A stretch of 13,454 nucleotides of DNA, from the NCBI GenBank assembly GCA_945867875.1, contig CAMBJF010000044.1, positions 1 through 13,454 on the forward strand, in the 5' to 3' direction. Each line of letters starts with the position of its first letter. Within the stretch, counting starts at the first letter, position 1. Origin of the DNA: an uncultured Ruminococcus sp. GTDB lineage: Bacteria; Bacillota; Clostridia; Oscillospirales; Ruminococcaceae. The notes beneath the pieces are model-generated. The model searched no databases. It saw only the letters and a list, made by a program, of their open reading frames with translations, and was not told where the DNA came from. Shown piece by piece: positions 7,311 through 13,408 of this stretch. A program made the position numbers and the translations under genes.

Positions 7311-7520
7311 TTATTCATCTTCCTTTTTGTTATTATTCTTTTTATCGGAAATCTTTATTATACCCACAAGAATATTTTCCCATATCATGGGTATAAGAAT
7401 GTGTAGCAATGTTAATATTACAATAGCAATCACTGCGGTCAACGCAATTTTGCCGAGATTAGGAAAAATAATTTCGGTTATGAGCCGTTTTATAAAACCA
7501 GTTATTCCCGATATATCCAT
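7311..7520 (-). CDS. Small single-pass membrane protein in the xyl operon
   Basis: I do not recognise this 69-residue protein. It has an N-terminal stretch that could be an amphipathic helix (ITGFIKRLITEIIF, 6-19), a strongly hydrophobic segment from about 24 to 46 (KIALTAVIAIVILTLLHILI and on) that should span the membrane once, and a charged hydrophilic tail ending KKNNNKKEDE. No lipobox or cysteine is present. It begins three bases after the tam stop and ends directly before the xylB ATG, and it lacks a strong ribosome binding site (only GAAG), so it probably depends on translation of tam. The protein would be easy to miss in annotation. It could be a small regulator or partner of a transporter, but nothing in the sequence identifies its role. 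Confidence 0.65.
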   Translation of the reverse strand: MDISGITGFIKRLITEIIFPNLGKIALTAVIAIVILTLLHILIPMIWENILVGIIKISDKKNNNKKEDE

Positions 7521-7523
7521 AGC

Positions 7524-8303
7524 TTACTTCGCAGACTTTTTTGCAGTAAAGAAAAGTCTCGGGAATTTGTAGATGACCTCTCCGTTTTTCTGCATCGGCA
7601 GACGCTCTTTCAGACCTGCAATAATGTCCTGTTGGAAATCCTTACACTGCTCATCGGTAAGCACTGCAAAATACGGACGGAGACCTGTTCCCTTGTACCA
7701 CTCGATAATGTCCTCATATGAGCCCATTCGGTGATAATAAACGGTTTCCCATATGTTAAATTCGCCCGTAAGGTCGGAGAGAATATCAAAATAATCCTCC
7801 GCCGCCAGTATCTTTATTTTATGGACATCACCAAAAAATCCGCTCCATTTTGGAGTGTCCGAAAGCTCTCTCACAACCGCATACACCGCAAGGTCATATG
7901 ACACAGGAATCTGAACAGCCAACACTCCCCCGTCATTTAACATTGAAAAAAGTGCTGGTATAAGCTTTTTATGGTCTGGTATCCACTGCAAGCAGGCATT
8001 TGAGAAAACAACATCGAATTTTCTGCCCGTATCCATATCGGCTGAGATGTTCATTTTTTCAAACCTGAGAGATGTATCCTTATATTTTTCTCTTGCAGCT
8101 TCAAGCATATCTTCTGAGCTGTCAACGCCAAGGATATCAGCTTTTGGAAAGCGTTTCAGAAGATTTTCCGTGCTGTTTCCCGGCCCGCAGCCAAGGTCAA
8201 CTATCGTTTTGGGCGAATCAAGCTTTATCTGTGCCGCAAGCTCTTCCGAGGGGCGTGTTCTCTCATTTCCGAAGCGCATATACTGCCTGCTGTCCCATTT
8301 CAT
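7524..8303 (-). CDS. tam: Trans-aconitate 2-methyltransferase-like SAM-dependent methyltransferase
   Basis: The 259-residue protein resembles E. coli Tam along its whole length. Motif I is DLGCGPGNST (36-45), followed by GVDSS (59-63), SNACLQWIPDH (101-111), VYYHRM (188-193), TGLRPY (206-211) and FPRLFFTAKK (247-256). Tam methylates trans-aconitate, a spontaneous isomer of cis-aconitate that inhibits aconitase, using S-adenosylmethionine in the cytosol. GGAGG eight bases before the ATG makes the start clear. It lies 67 bases after xylA and three bases before the small membrane protein gene. Nothing in the family's known role ties it to xylose, so either it is carried along in the operon or it acts on another carboxylic acid here. 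The fold is sure; the exact substrate is likely but not proven. Confidence 0.85.
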   Translation of the reverse strand: MKWDSRQYMRFGNERTRPSEELAAQIKLDSPKTIVDLGCGPGNSTENLLKRFPKADILGVDSSEDMLEAAREKYKDTSLRFEKMNISADMDTGRKFDVVFSNACLQWIPDHKKLIPALFSMLNDGGVLAVQIPVSYDLAVYAVVRELSDTPKWSGFFGDVHKIKILAAEDYFDILSDLTGEFNIWETVYYHRMGSYEDIIEWYKGTGLRPYFAVLTDEQCKDFQQDIIAGLKERLPMQKNGEVIYKFPRLFFTAKKSAK

Positions 8304-8324
8304 AAGCTATGCCTCCATTTACAA

Positions 8325-8353
8325 GTCAGCCCCCGTAAAATACAGGGGCTGAC
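8325..8353 (-). terminator. Intercistronic hairpin between xylA and tam (partial terminator or 3'-end stabiliser)
   Basis: The arms GTCAGCCCC (8325-8333) and GGGGCTGAC (8345-8353) pair perfectly over nine bases around an 11-base loop. The stem begins 17 bases after the xylA stop and ends about ten bases before the tam ribosome binding site. On the minus strand it is followed by TTGTAAATGG, not a clean T-run. Full termination is unlikely; partial read-through or protection of the upstream xylA message from 3' decay is more plausible. Confidence 0.6.
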
Positions 8354-8370
8354 GGATATTAAATTTTAAT

Positions 8371-9693
8371 TCAAAGGCTGAACATAATGTTGTTGAGGAT
8401 AGACTCGAGCATTTCCTGTCTGCCGCTTGTGAGGGAAGCTGTTACCTCACCCTTTTCAAGAGCATACTTCTCGAGGTCAGCCATAGTAGCCTTGCCACTG
8501 ATGATGTCAGCGCCGATGCCTGTCTTCCAAGAAGCATAGCGGTCATCAACAAACTTGTCGATTCTGCCATCGTCGATAATCTTCTGAGCAATCTTGAGAC
8601 CGAGAGCAAATGTATCCATACCTGCGATGTAGCTGTGGAAGATATCCTCCATTGTGTAAGAGCCTCTTCTTGCCTTTGCGTCGAAGTTGAGACCGCCGTT
8701 GGTAAAGCCGCCTGCCTTAAGAACTTCGTACATGCAAAGTGCTGCATCATATGCATTTGTGGGGAACTGGTCGGTATCCCAGCCAAGCAGAGGATCGCCC
8801 TGGTTTGCATCGATAGAACCGAATACACCGTTGTCTCTTGCAACTCTCAGCTCGTGCTGGAAAGTGTGCTGAGCAAGTGTAGCGTGGTTTGCTTCGATGT
8901 TCATCTTGAAATCCTTGTCAAGGCCGTACTTGCGGAGGAAGCCGAGAACAGTTGCTGTATCGAAATCATACTGGTGCTTTGTAGGCTCCTTGGGCTTAGG
9001 CTCTATGTAGAAATCGCCTGTGTAGCCGATGGAACGAGCATAGTCAACGGTCATTCTCATAAGACGAGCCATATTGTCCTGCTCAAGAGCCATATTGGTG
9101 TTGAGAAGAGTCTCATAGCCCTCACGGCCGCCCCAGAATACGTAGCCCTTACCGCCGAGCTTAACGGTTGCTTCAACAGCCTTCTTGATCTGAGCTGCTG
9201 CATATGCGAATACATCTGCGGAGGGAGATGTACCTGCGCCGTGCATATAACGGGGGTGATCGAAGCACTTTGCTGTGCCCCAGAGAAGCTTCTTGCCTGT
9301 TTCAGCCTGCTTCTTTTCAAGGTATGCAACTACCTTGTCAAGCTCTGCGTTTGTTTCTGCAAGTGAGCCAAACTCGGGAGAAAGGTCTCTGTCGTGGAAG
9401 CAGTAGTAGTCGATGGAAAGCTTGTCCATTATCTCAAAAGCAGCGTCAACCTTTGCTATAGCTCTCTTCTCGGGGTCTGTTTCGCCCCAGCTCTTGTCAG
9501 CTGTGCCGCAGCCGAACATATCTGTTCCGTCACCGCCCATTGTGTGCCACCAAGAAAGAGCGAACTTAAGCTGCTCTCTCATAGTCTTGCCGCCTACTAC
9601 CTCGTCGGGATTGTAGTATTTGAATGCAAGAGGATTTGTACTGTTCTTGCCCTCAAAAGGGATCTTGCCTATGTTCTTGAAATACTCGCTCAT
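8371..9693 (-). CDS. xylA: Xylose isomerase
   Basis: XylA interconverts D-xylose and D-xylulose using two divalent metal ions. The 440-residue protein is the longer class II isomerase type. It shows His100 and Asp103 in CFHDRD, VFWGGREGYE (185-194), metal ligands Glu231 and Glu267 (EPKPKEP, NIEANHA), Lys233, His270, Asp295 in SIDANQGD, Asp306 and Asp308 in GWDTDQFP, and Asp338 in NFDAK. The ATG at 9693 is chosen over an in-frame ATG at 9708: the latter lies directly on GGAGG (9702-9706), which is itself the ribosome binding site eight bases before 9693. It is the first gene of the xyl operon, with a leader of about 70 bases. Class II enzymes of gut Clostridia and Bacteroidetes are close relatives, so lateral history is possible but not shown. 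Confidence 0.97.
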   Translation of the reverse strand: MSEYFKNIGKIPFEGKNSTNPLAFKYYNPDEVVGGKTMREQLKFALSWWHTMGGDGTDMFGCGTADKSWGETDPEKRAIAKVDAAFEIMDKLSIDYYCFHDRDLSPEFGSLAETNAELDKVVAYLEKKQAETGKKLLWGTAKCFDHPRYMHGAGTSPSADVFAYAAAQIKKAVEATVKLGGKGYVFWGGREGYETLLNTNMALEQDNMARLMRMTVDYARSIGYTGDFYIEPKPKEPTKHQYDFDTATVLGFLRKYGLDKDFKMNIEANHATLAQHTFQHELRVARDNGVFGSIDANQGDPLLGWDTDQFPTNAYDAALCMYEVLKAGGFTNGGLNFDAKARRGSYTMEDIFHSYIAGMDTFALGLKIAQKIIDDGRIDKFVDDRYASWKTGIGADIISGKATMADLEKYALEKGEVTASLTSGRQEMLESILNNIMFSL

Positions 9694-9771
9694 TGGTTTT
9701 TCCTCCATTATGTAAATTTTAAAATTGAACTTATTTTCACGGACATTATATCCGCAAGTTTTATTACATAC

Positions 9772-9800
9772 ATTTTATATTGTAATCGGTTACTTGTCAA
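9772..9800 (-). promoter_or_regulatory. Sigma-A promoter of the xylA operon
   Basis: On the minus strand consensus TTGACA (9795-9800) is separated by exactly 17 bases from TAAAAT (9772-9777). Transcription would start near 9765, leaving an untranslated leader of about 70 bases before xylA. The leader contains a small inverted repeat, CGGA-N7-TCCG (9740-9754). The spacer of this promoter is almost completely filled by an operator-like palindrome, so the promoter should be strong when not repressed. Confidence 0.8.
9780..9794 (+). promoter_or_regulatory. cre / LacI-family operator in the xylA promoter spacer
   Basis: Read on the plus strand, TTGTAATCGGTTACT matches every position of the CcpA cre consensus WTGNAANCGNWNNCW. 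The core GTAATCGGTTAC (9782-9793) is a near-perfect palindrome with the central CG that is typical of LacI-family operators. It lies between the -35 and -10 boxes, where a bound repressor would block RNA polymerase. Catabolite repression by CcpA is the simplest reading; a xylose-specific LacI-family repressor is the alternative. No regulator gene is seen in this window. Confidence 0.7.
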
Positions 9801-9807
9801 GCCTTTT

Positions 9808-9834
9808 TTGTAAAAAACTTATAAAATTTTACAA
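9808..9834. repeat. AT-rich inverted repeat just upstream of the xylA -35 box
   Basis: TTGTAAAA (9808-9815) and TTTTACAA (9827-9834) are exact inverted copies separated by 11 A/T-rich bases. They lie 20 bases after the stop of the 117-residue protein and eight bases upstream of the xylA -35 box. On the minus strand the stem is followed by A's and not T's, so it is a poor terminator. It could be an UP-element-like tract for the xylA promoter or a second protein-binding site. Confidence 0.4.
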
Positions 9835-9854
9835 GAAAAGCAAATTTTGCAGAC

Positions 9855-10208
9855 TTAGAAATCCACTGCGCCAAGCTTTGAATATGCTTTGCGGAGTATA
9901 TCCTTTGACACGGGATATATCCCGCTGGCGGCATCAGGCTTATCAAGCTTCATCAGACGGAAAATGACGTAATTTTCATCGTGCCCGTCATCGGAATAGA
10001 AAGCCGCTTCAACATATTCGCTCTTTATTGCATAGTAGTTTACAGGCTTCAGCTTCACAAGATATTCCGCATCTTTTTCCATCTCAGCGCACAGCCCGTC
10101 AAAATCATCACAAACATAATTCACAAGCTTGCATTTCATTGACGAAAGTCTCTTTCTGAGGGGCTGTTCTGCGGAAGCTTTTCTTTTGAAAATATCAAGA
10201 AGTCCCAT
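9855..10208 (-). CDS. Hypothetical protein, 117 residues
   Basis: I do not recognise this family. The protein is soluble and charged, begins MGLLDIFKRKASAEQPLRKR (a short amphipathic or basic N-terminus common in small cytosolic clostridial proteins), and continues with alternating predicted strands and helices (KCKLVNYVCDD, VNYYAIKSEYVEAAFYSDD, NYVIFRLMKLD). No catalytic or metal motif is evident; cysteines are at 26, 33 and 40. The ATG at 10208 is chosen over a GTG at 10217 because AAGGTGA, which also contains the stop of the preceding gene, lies five to eight bases upstream of it. That arrangement makes translational coupling with the U32-like gene likely, so the two proteins probably act together. 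There is no clear terminator after it. Confidence 0.65.
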   Translation of the reverse strand: MGLLDIFKRKASAEQPLRKRLSSMKCKLVNYVCDDFDGLCAEMEKDAEYLVKLKPVNYYAIKSEYVEAAFYSDDGHDENYVIFRLMKLDKPDAASGIYPVSKDILRKAYSKLGAVDF

Positions 10209-10213
10209 AAATG

Positions 10214-11131
10214 TCACCTTGCTTTAGCAAGCAGTCCCCTGAGCATTTCCACTCTGAGCCTGTCTCGGTGCTCGGGCTTTACAAGATAGTAAAGGTAGCT
10301 TTCAAGGATATTTACTGGGTGCATAAGTCTGCCCTCAATTTTGAAATTGCTGTAGCCCATTGGCACATATTTATTGTATATCGCATCGGGTGAGATGTGA
10401 GTTTCAAAGGAAAGGGTATCATAGAAATTCATATTGGTGTTGGGACAGGGAAAATCCGTGTCGGGAACATGTCGCATCATATCCTTATCCGAACCGAACA
10501 CCTGACGGTTAAGCTCAAACTGACGCTCGCCAAGAAATTCATAATGCTTCTTTCTCCGCTTGCAGTGAGGTGTGCAGTATGGATTTACAAGGAGCTCAAT
10601 CTTATCTTTGTGGGGCAGTGCTTCAAGCTCGTCAAACCTGTTGTTCCAGTTGTAATCAAGGACAACAAGCTTATAATCCTTTTCAAGCTCCGCAAGAAGT
10701 GCTGTCTTGTCCTCCAGCTGCTTCACAGTCGAAGAAATAAGCGGATACAGCGGATAATTTTTTCTTATGTATTCCTCCAGCACGGGCACATTCACAATTA
10801 TCTCGTTAAGCCCATTTTCCGCAATCCTCGTTATCATATTGCAGAACGGGTCTGACAGATTTTTTTCAGTCACAAGAGGGTTGGTGAATGTATATCTGAT
10901 AGGTATTCCACGGGAATTGTACTCTTTTATGATGCCGTCAATGAACTCACGCCTTACCGCCCCCACAGCAGCTCTTCCGCCGTTCCACGCAGCGGGAGGA
11001 AAACAGCCGTATGATGATGCTATTTTTATATCGTCATAAAACAGCTCAGGGTGCTCACTGAGAGCGTCCGCAAAGGCAAGATTCATTTTATAATTTCCGC
11101 AGAAATCGGGAAGATGAAAATTTATACTCAT
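10214..11131 (-). CDS. Divergent U32-peptidase-like (TIM barrel) protein
   Basis: The 305-residue protein has no signal peptide. Parts of it recall family U32 (YegQ, UbiU/UbiV, RlhA relatives): IIVNVPVLEEYIRKNYPLYPLISST (111-135) looks like the barrel strand and ST turn, and IELLVNPYCTPHCKRRKKHY (178-197) sits where U32 proteins have their cysteine-rich segment. ISPDAIYNKYVPMGYSNFKIEGRL (246-269) matches the U32 ending with its FKIEGR signature. Cys186, Cys190 and Cys229, with Cys11, Cys43 or Cys97, could hold an iron-sulfur cluster. The full U32 signature is not present, so this is a divergent member. Many U32 proteins turned out to modify RNA or ubiquinone precursors rather than cleave proteins. 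GAGG is 11 bases before the ATG. Family similarity is judged by eye; function is unknown. Confidence 0.6.
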   Translation of the reverse strand: MSINFHLPDFCGNYKMNLAFADALSEHPELFYDDIKIASSYGCFPPAAWNGGRAAVGAVRREFIDGIIKEYNSRGIPIRYTFTNPLVTEKNLSDPFCNMITRIAENGLNEIIVNVPVLEEYIRKNYPLYPLISSTVKQLEDKTALLAELEKDYKLVVLDYNWNNRFDELEALPHKDKIELLVNPYCTPHCKRRKKHYEFLGERQFELNRQVFGSDKDMMRHVPDTDFPCPNTNMNFYDTLSFETHISPDAIYNKYVPMGYSNFKIEGRLMHPVNILESYLYYLVKPEHRDRLRVEMLRGLLAKAR

Positions 11132-11165
11132 TTAAAGCTATCCTCACAAATCAGATTATAATATC

Positions 11166-11194
11166 ATTTTAACAGATTTTATCTCTCCCGTCAA
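11166..11194 (-). promoter_or_regulatory. Sigma-A promoter of the U32-like gene pair
   Basis: On the minus strand TTGACG (11189-11194) and TAAAAT (11166-11171) are separated by 17 bases. Transcription would start near 11159, giving a leader of about 28 bases with GAGG before the ATG at 11131. The promoter is back to back with that of the hydrogenase, their -35 boxes 67 bases apart. Confidence 0.7.
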
Positions 11195-11227
11195 TAGCTT
11201 TTGAGTAATTTTTAACAAATACGCTCC

Positions 11228-11250
11228 ATAAGTTATACTTATCTAATAAG
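11228..11250. repeat. Iterated ATAAG/CTTAT half-sites in the hydrogenase upstream region
   Basis: Three copies of a five-base unit in alternating orientation lie at 11228-11232 (ATAAG), 11238-11242 (CTTAT) and 11246-11250 (ATAAG), with gaps of five and three bases. They form two overlapping inverted repeats ending 11 bases before the hydrogenase -35 box. This is a suitable place for a repressor or activator, but the AT-rich setting means chance cannot be excluded. Confidence 0.35.
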
Positions 11251-11261
11251 CGGTAAAATTC

Positions 11262-11290
11262 TTGACATTTATACAATTTGGGTGTAAAAT
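11262..11290 (+). promoter_or_regulatory. Sigma-A promoter of the [FeFe] hydrogenase gene
   Basis: Consensus TTGACA (11262-11267) is followed after exactly 17 bases by TAAAAT (11285-11290). Transcription should start near 11297, giving a leader of about 50 bases that ends in the AAAGGA ribosome binding site (11329-11334). The gene therefore has its own promoter and, with the hairpin at 12887, forms a single-gene unit. Confidence 0.8.
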
Positions 11291-11346
11291 AAAATCAAAG
11301 CTTATACAGCGTTTTTTAAAGGACACTGAAAGGATCATTTTTGATT

Positions 11347-12873
11347 ATGAGAGGTATTTATTCATCTGTAACGGATATGCGCCGAAAGGTATTCACCGAA
11401 GTCGCACGGCTTGCCTACGAGGGCGGTGATTACACACGAATGGAGGATCTGCCCTACAAGATAGTCCCCGGTGACGTGGCTATACACCGTGAATCCATAT
11501 TCCTTGAAAGAGCCATTGTTGAAGAGCGTCTCAGGCTCGCAATGGGTCTGCCCCTCAGAAGCGTCAGCGAGCACGCACCCGTTTCAAAGGGCGTTAATGA
11601 AAGTGCTATTGCCGAAAAATACTACGATCCCCCTCTTGTAAATATCATCAGCTTCGCCTGCAACGCCTGCCCCACTATGCATTATCACGTAACGGACGTT
11701 TGTCAGGGCTGCTTTGAAAACCCATGCAAGGAAGTATGTCCCAAGGGGGCTATAAATATCCGTCACGGAAAATCTATCATAGATCAGGACAAATGCATCA
11801 AATGCGGAAGATGCAAGGACGTTTGTCCCTATCACGCCATTCTGAAAGTTGAGCGTCCCTGTGCAAGAGCCTGCGGAATGGACGCTATCGGCAGCGATGA
11901 GCACGGCAGAGCCAAAATCGATTACGATAAATGCGTATCCTGCGGAATGTGCCTTGTAAACTGTCCTTTCGGAGCAATTGCGGACAAGGGACAGATCTTC
12001 CAGCTTATCCACGCAATCAAAACGGGAAAGCGTGTTGTTGCCATAGTTGCTCCCGCATTTTACGGTCAGTTCGGTCCCAAGGTAACTCCCGAAAAGCTTA
12101 CATATGCAATGAAGCAGCTGGGATTTGACAGCGTTGTGGAGGTCGCAGTTGGCGCAGACCTGTGTACTATCGAGGAAGCCAAGGACTTTGTGGAAAATGT
12201 TCCCGACAAGCTTGATTTCCTTGCGACTTCCTGCTGTCCCTCCTGGTCGATGATGGCAAAAAAGCTTTTCCCCGACCTTGCCAAAAACATTTCAATGGCG
12301 CTTACTCCAATGGTGCTCACAGCGAGATTGGAAAAGAAAAAGGATCCAGACTGCCGCATAGCTTTCATAGGTCCCTGTGCCGCAAAGAAGCTTGAAGCAA
12401 GCCGAAGAACTATTCGAAGCCACGTGGATTTCGTCCTCACATTTGAAGAGCTTATGGGAATGTTCGACGCAAGAGAAGTTGACCTTGAAAATATCCCCGA
12501 CAGTGAAAATGTTCCTCTCAACGAGGGCACAGGTGCAGGCCGTGGATTTGCGGTAAGCGGCGGTGTTGCGGGAGCGGTTGCTGAGGAAATAAAGCGAATT
12601 GCGCCCGATAAGGAAGTTAAAATTGCTTCTGCTCAGGGACTTCACGAATGCAAAAAAATGCTCCAGCTTGCAAAGGCAGGCAAATACAAAGGCTATCTTC
12701 TCGAGGGAATGGGCTGTCCCGGCGGCTGCGTTGCAGGTGCGGGAACACTTTGTGCGGTAAACAAGGCTGCCATTGCCATTGACAGGTACAAAAAACAGGC
12801 GGATAAGCAGGCCGCATCGGAAACAAGCTATGTTGCCGACCTTGATGTTCTTGAAAAGGACGACCTGCTCTGA
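11347..12873 (+). CDS. Monomeric ferredoxin-domain [FeFe] hydrogenase, group B type
   Basis: The H-domain has all three H-cluster motifs: TSCCPSW (294-300), GPCAAKKLE (342-350) and EGMGCPGGCVAG (453-464). By alignment with clostridial CpI the cluster ligands are Cys297, Cys344, Cys457 and Cys461, and Cys296 is the proton-relay cysteine. The second motif has Gly342 where classic group A enzymes have Met (MPCxxKxxE), a mark of group B. Upstream lie many cysteines for iron-sulfur clusters: Cys105 and 108; 119, 122, 127 and 131; a ferredoxin pair, 150/153/156/160 and 196/199/202/206; and Cys172 and 176. The protein is 508 residues from the ATG at 11347. A TTG at 11341 sits better spaced from AAAGGA and would add two residues. 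It would catalyse reversible proton reduction or sense redox state in the cytosol. The maturases HydE, HydF and HydG are not in the window. Confidence 0.9.
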   Translation: MRGIYSSVTDMRRKVFTEVARLAYEGGDYTRMEDLPYKIVPGDVAIHRESIFLERAIVEERLRLAMGLPLRSVSEHAPVSKGVNESAIAEKYYDPPLVNIISFACNACPTMHYHVTDVCQGCFENPCKEVCPKGAINIRHGKSIIDQDKCIKCGRCKDVCPYHAILKVERPCARACGMDAIGSDEHGRAKIDYDKCVSCGMCLVNCPFGAIADKGQIFQLIHAIKTGKRVVAIVAPAFYGQFGPKVTPEKLTYAMKQLGFDSVVEVAVGADLCTIEEAKDFVENVPDKLDFLATSCCPSWSMMAKKLFPDLAKNISMALTPMVLTARLEKKKDPDCRIAFIGPCAAKKLEASRRTIRSHVDFVLTFEELMGMFDAREVDLENIPDSENVPLNEGTGAGRGFAVSGGVAGAVAEEIKRIAPDKEVKIASAQGLHECKKMLQLAKAGKYKGYLLEGMGCPGGCVAGAGTLCAVNKAAIAIDRYKKQADKQAASETSYVADLDVLEKDDLL

Positions 12874-12886
12874 TACATAAACATAA

Positions 12887-12922
12887 CAGCGTAACATCAC
12901 GATTTAATGTGATGTTACGCTG
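12887..12922. terminator. Intrinsic terminator between hydrogenase and sbcC
   Basis: The arms CAGCGTAACATCAC and GTGATGTTACGCTG pair perfectly over 14 bases around an eight-base AT loop. The stem begins 13 bases after the hydrogenase stop and is followed on the plus strand by CTTTTGGTTTT. On the minus strand it begins nine bases after the sbcC stop and is followed by a weaker TTATGTTT tail, so it probably serves both converging genes. Confidence 0.88.
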
Positions 12923-12931
12923 CTTTTGGTT

Positions 12932-13408
12932 TTAATCTCTTTTTATCTCAACCCTGCTGCCGCCGCCAATGTCCTTTTTGACGATTATCTTTTTGTCTAT
13001 GGCGGTTTTCAGCTCATTCACATGGGAGATTATGCCCACAAGCCTGTTTGAGCCGCCGATATCCATAAGCGCCTTTATCGCTTGTTTCAGTGATTCGTCA
13101 TCAAGAGAGCCAAAGCCCTCATCTACAAACATACAGTCAAGCTTTATGGCGGGAGCAGATGACTGCACCTCGTCCGAAAGTCCAAGGGCAAGTGCAAGGG
13201 ACGCCTTGAAGGATTCACCGCCTGACAGCGACCGCACATCTCTCACCGTGCCGTTATAATGATCAAGAACGTCAAGCTCAAGCCCTTTCTGACCATTGCC
13301 CTCCATTCGGTCACAGCCTCTTCTTTTAAGCTCATACTGATTGTCGGACATTATAAGAAGCCTGCGGTTCGCCCTTTCGATTATCCTGTCAAAGAAATAC
13401 ATCTGAAC
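12932..13408 (-). CDS. sbcC: Exonuclease SbcC, C-terminal part only (cut by contig end)
   Basis: SbcC is the SMC-like ATPase that, with the SbcD nuclease, processes hairpins and blocked DNA ends. Only the last 158 residues are here. They carry the ABC signature LSGGESFKASLALALGL, Walker B MFVDEGFGSLDDES with its D-loop, and the switch histidine in GIISHVNEL, followed by a short C-terminus ending EIKRD. The N-terminal Walker A half, the long coiled coil and the zinc hook would lie beyond the contig end. The reading frame continues into the adapter, where it gives an artificial start MYKRQ, so the five residues before the first Val should be ignored. The 5' end is a truncation of the assembly and not a real start. 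Confidence 0.93.
   Translation of the reverse strand, partial: VQMYFFDRIIERANRRLLIMSDNQYELKRRGCDRMEGNGQKGLELDVLDHYNGTVRDVRSLSGGESFKASLALALGLSDEVQSSAPAIKLDCMFVDEGFGSLDDESLKQAIKALMDIGGSNRLVGIISHVNELKTAIDKKIIVKKDIGGGSRVEIKRD

Noticed and set aside
9693..9708. ATG at 9708 as the xylA start
   Set aside because: That ATG is fused to the GGAGG ribosome binding site, which is correctly spaced for the ATG at 9693; the protein from 9693 begins MSEYFKNIGKIPFEG, as I would expect for this family.
9694..9765. A riboswitch or attenuator in the 70-base xylA leader
   Set aside because: Only a four-pair inverted repeat (9740-9754) is visible. The leader is too short and too AT-rich for a known riboswitch, and no anti-terminator pairing was found.
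9808..9834. The AT-rich inverted repeat as an intrinsic terminator for the 117-residue protein
   Set aside because: The stem is almost all A-T pairs and is followed on the transcribed strand by A's, so it does not have the form of a rho-independent terminator; kept only as an inverted repeat.
1..13408. Mobile, phage, CRISPR or defence elements
   Set aside because: Reading both strands, I saw no transposase, integrase or phage protein, no regularly spaced direct repeats, and no recognisable defence genes. The tRNA-Leu at the left edge could serve as an integration target in other strains, but no attachment-site duplication is visible in this window.
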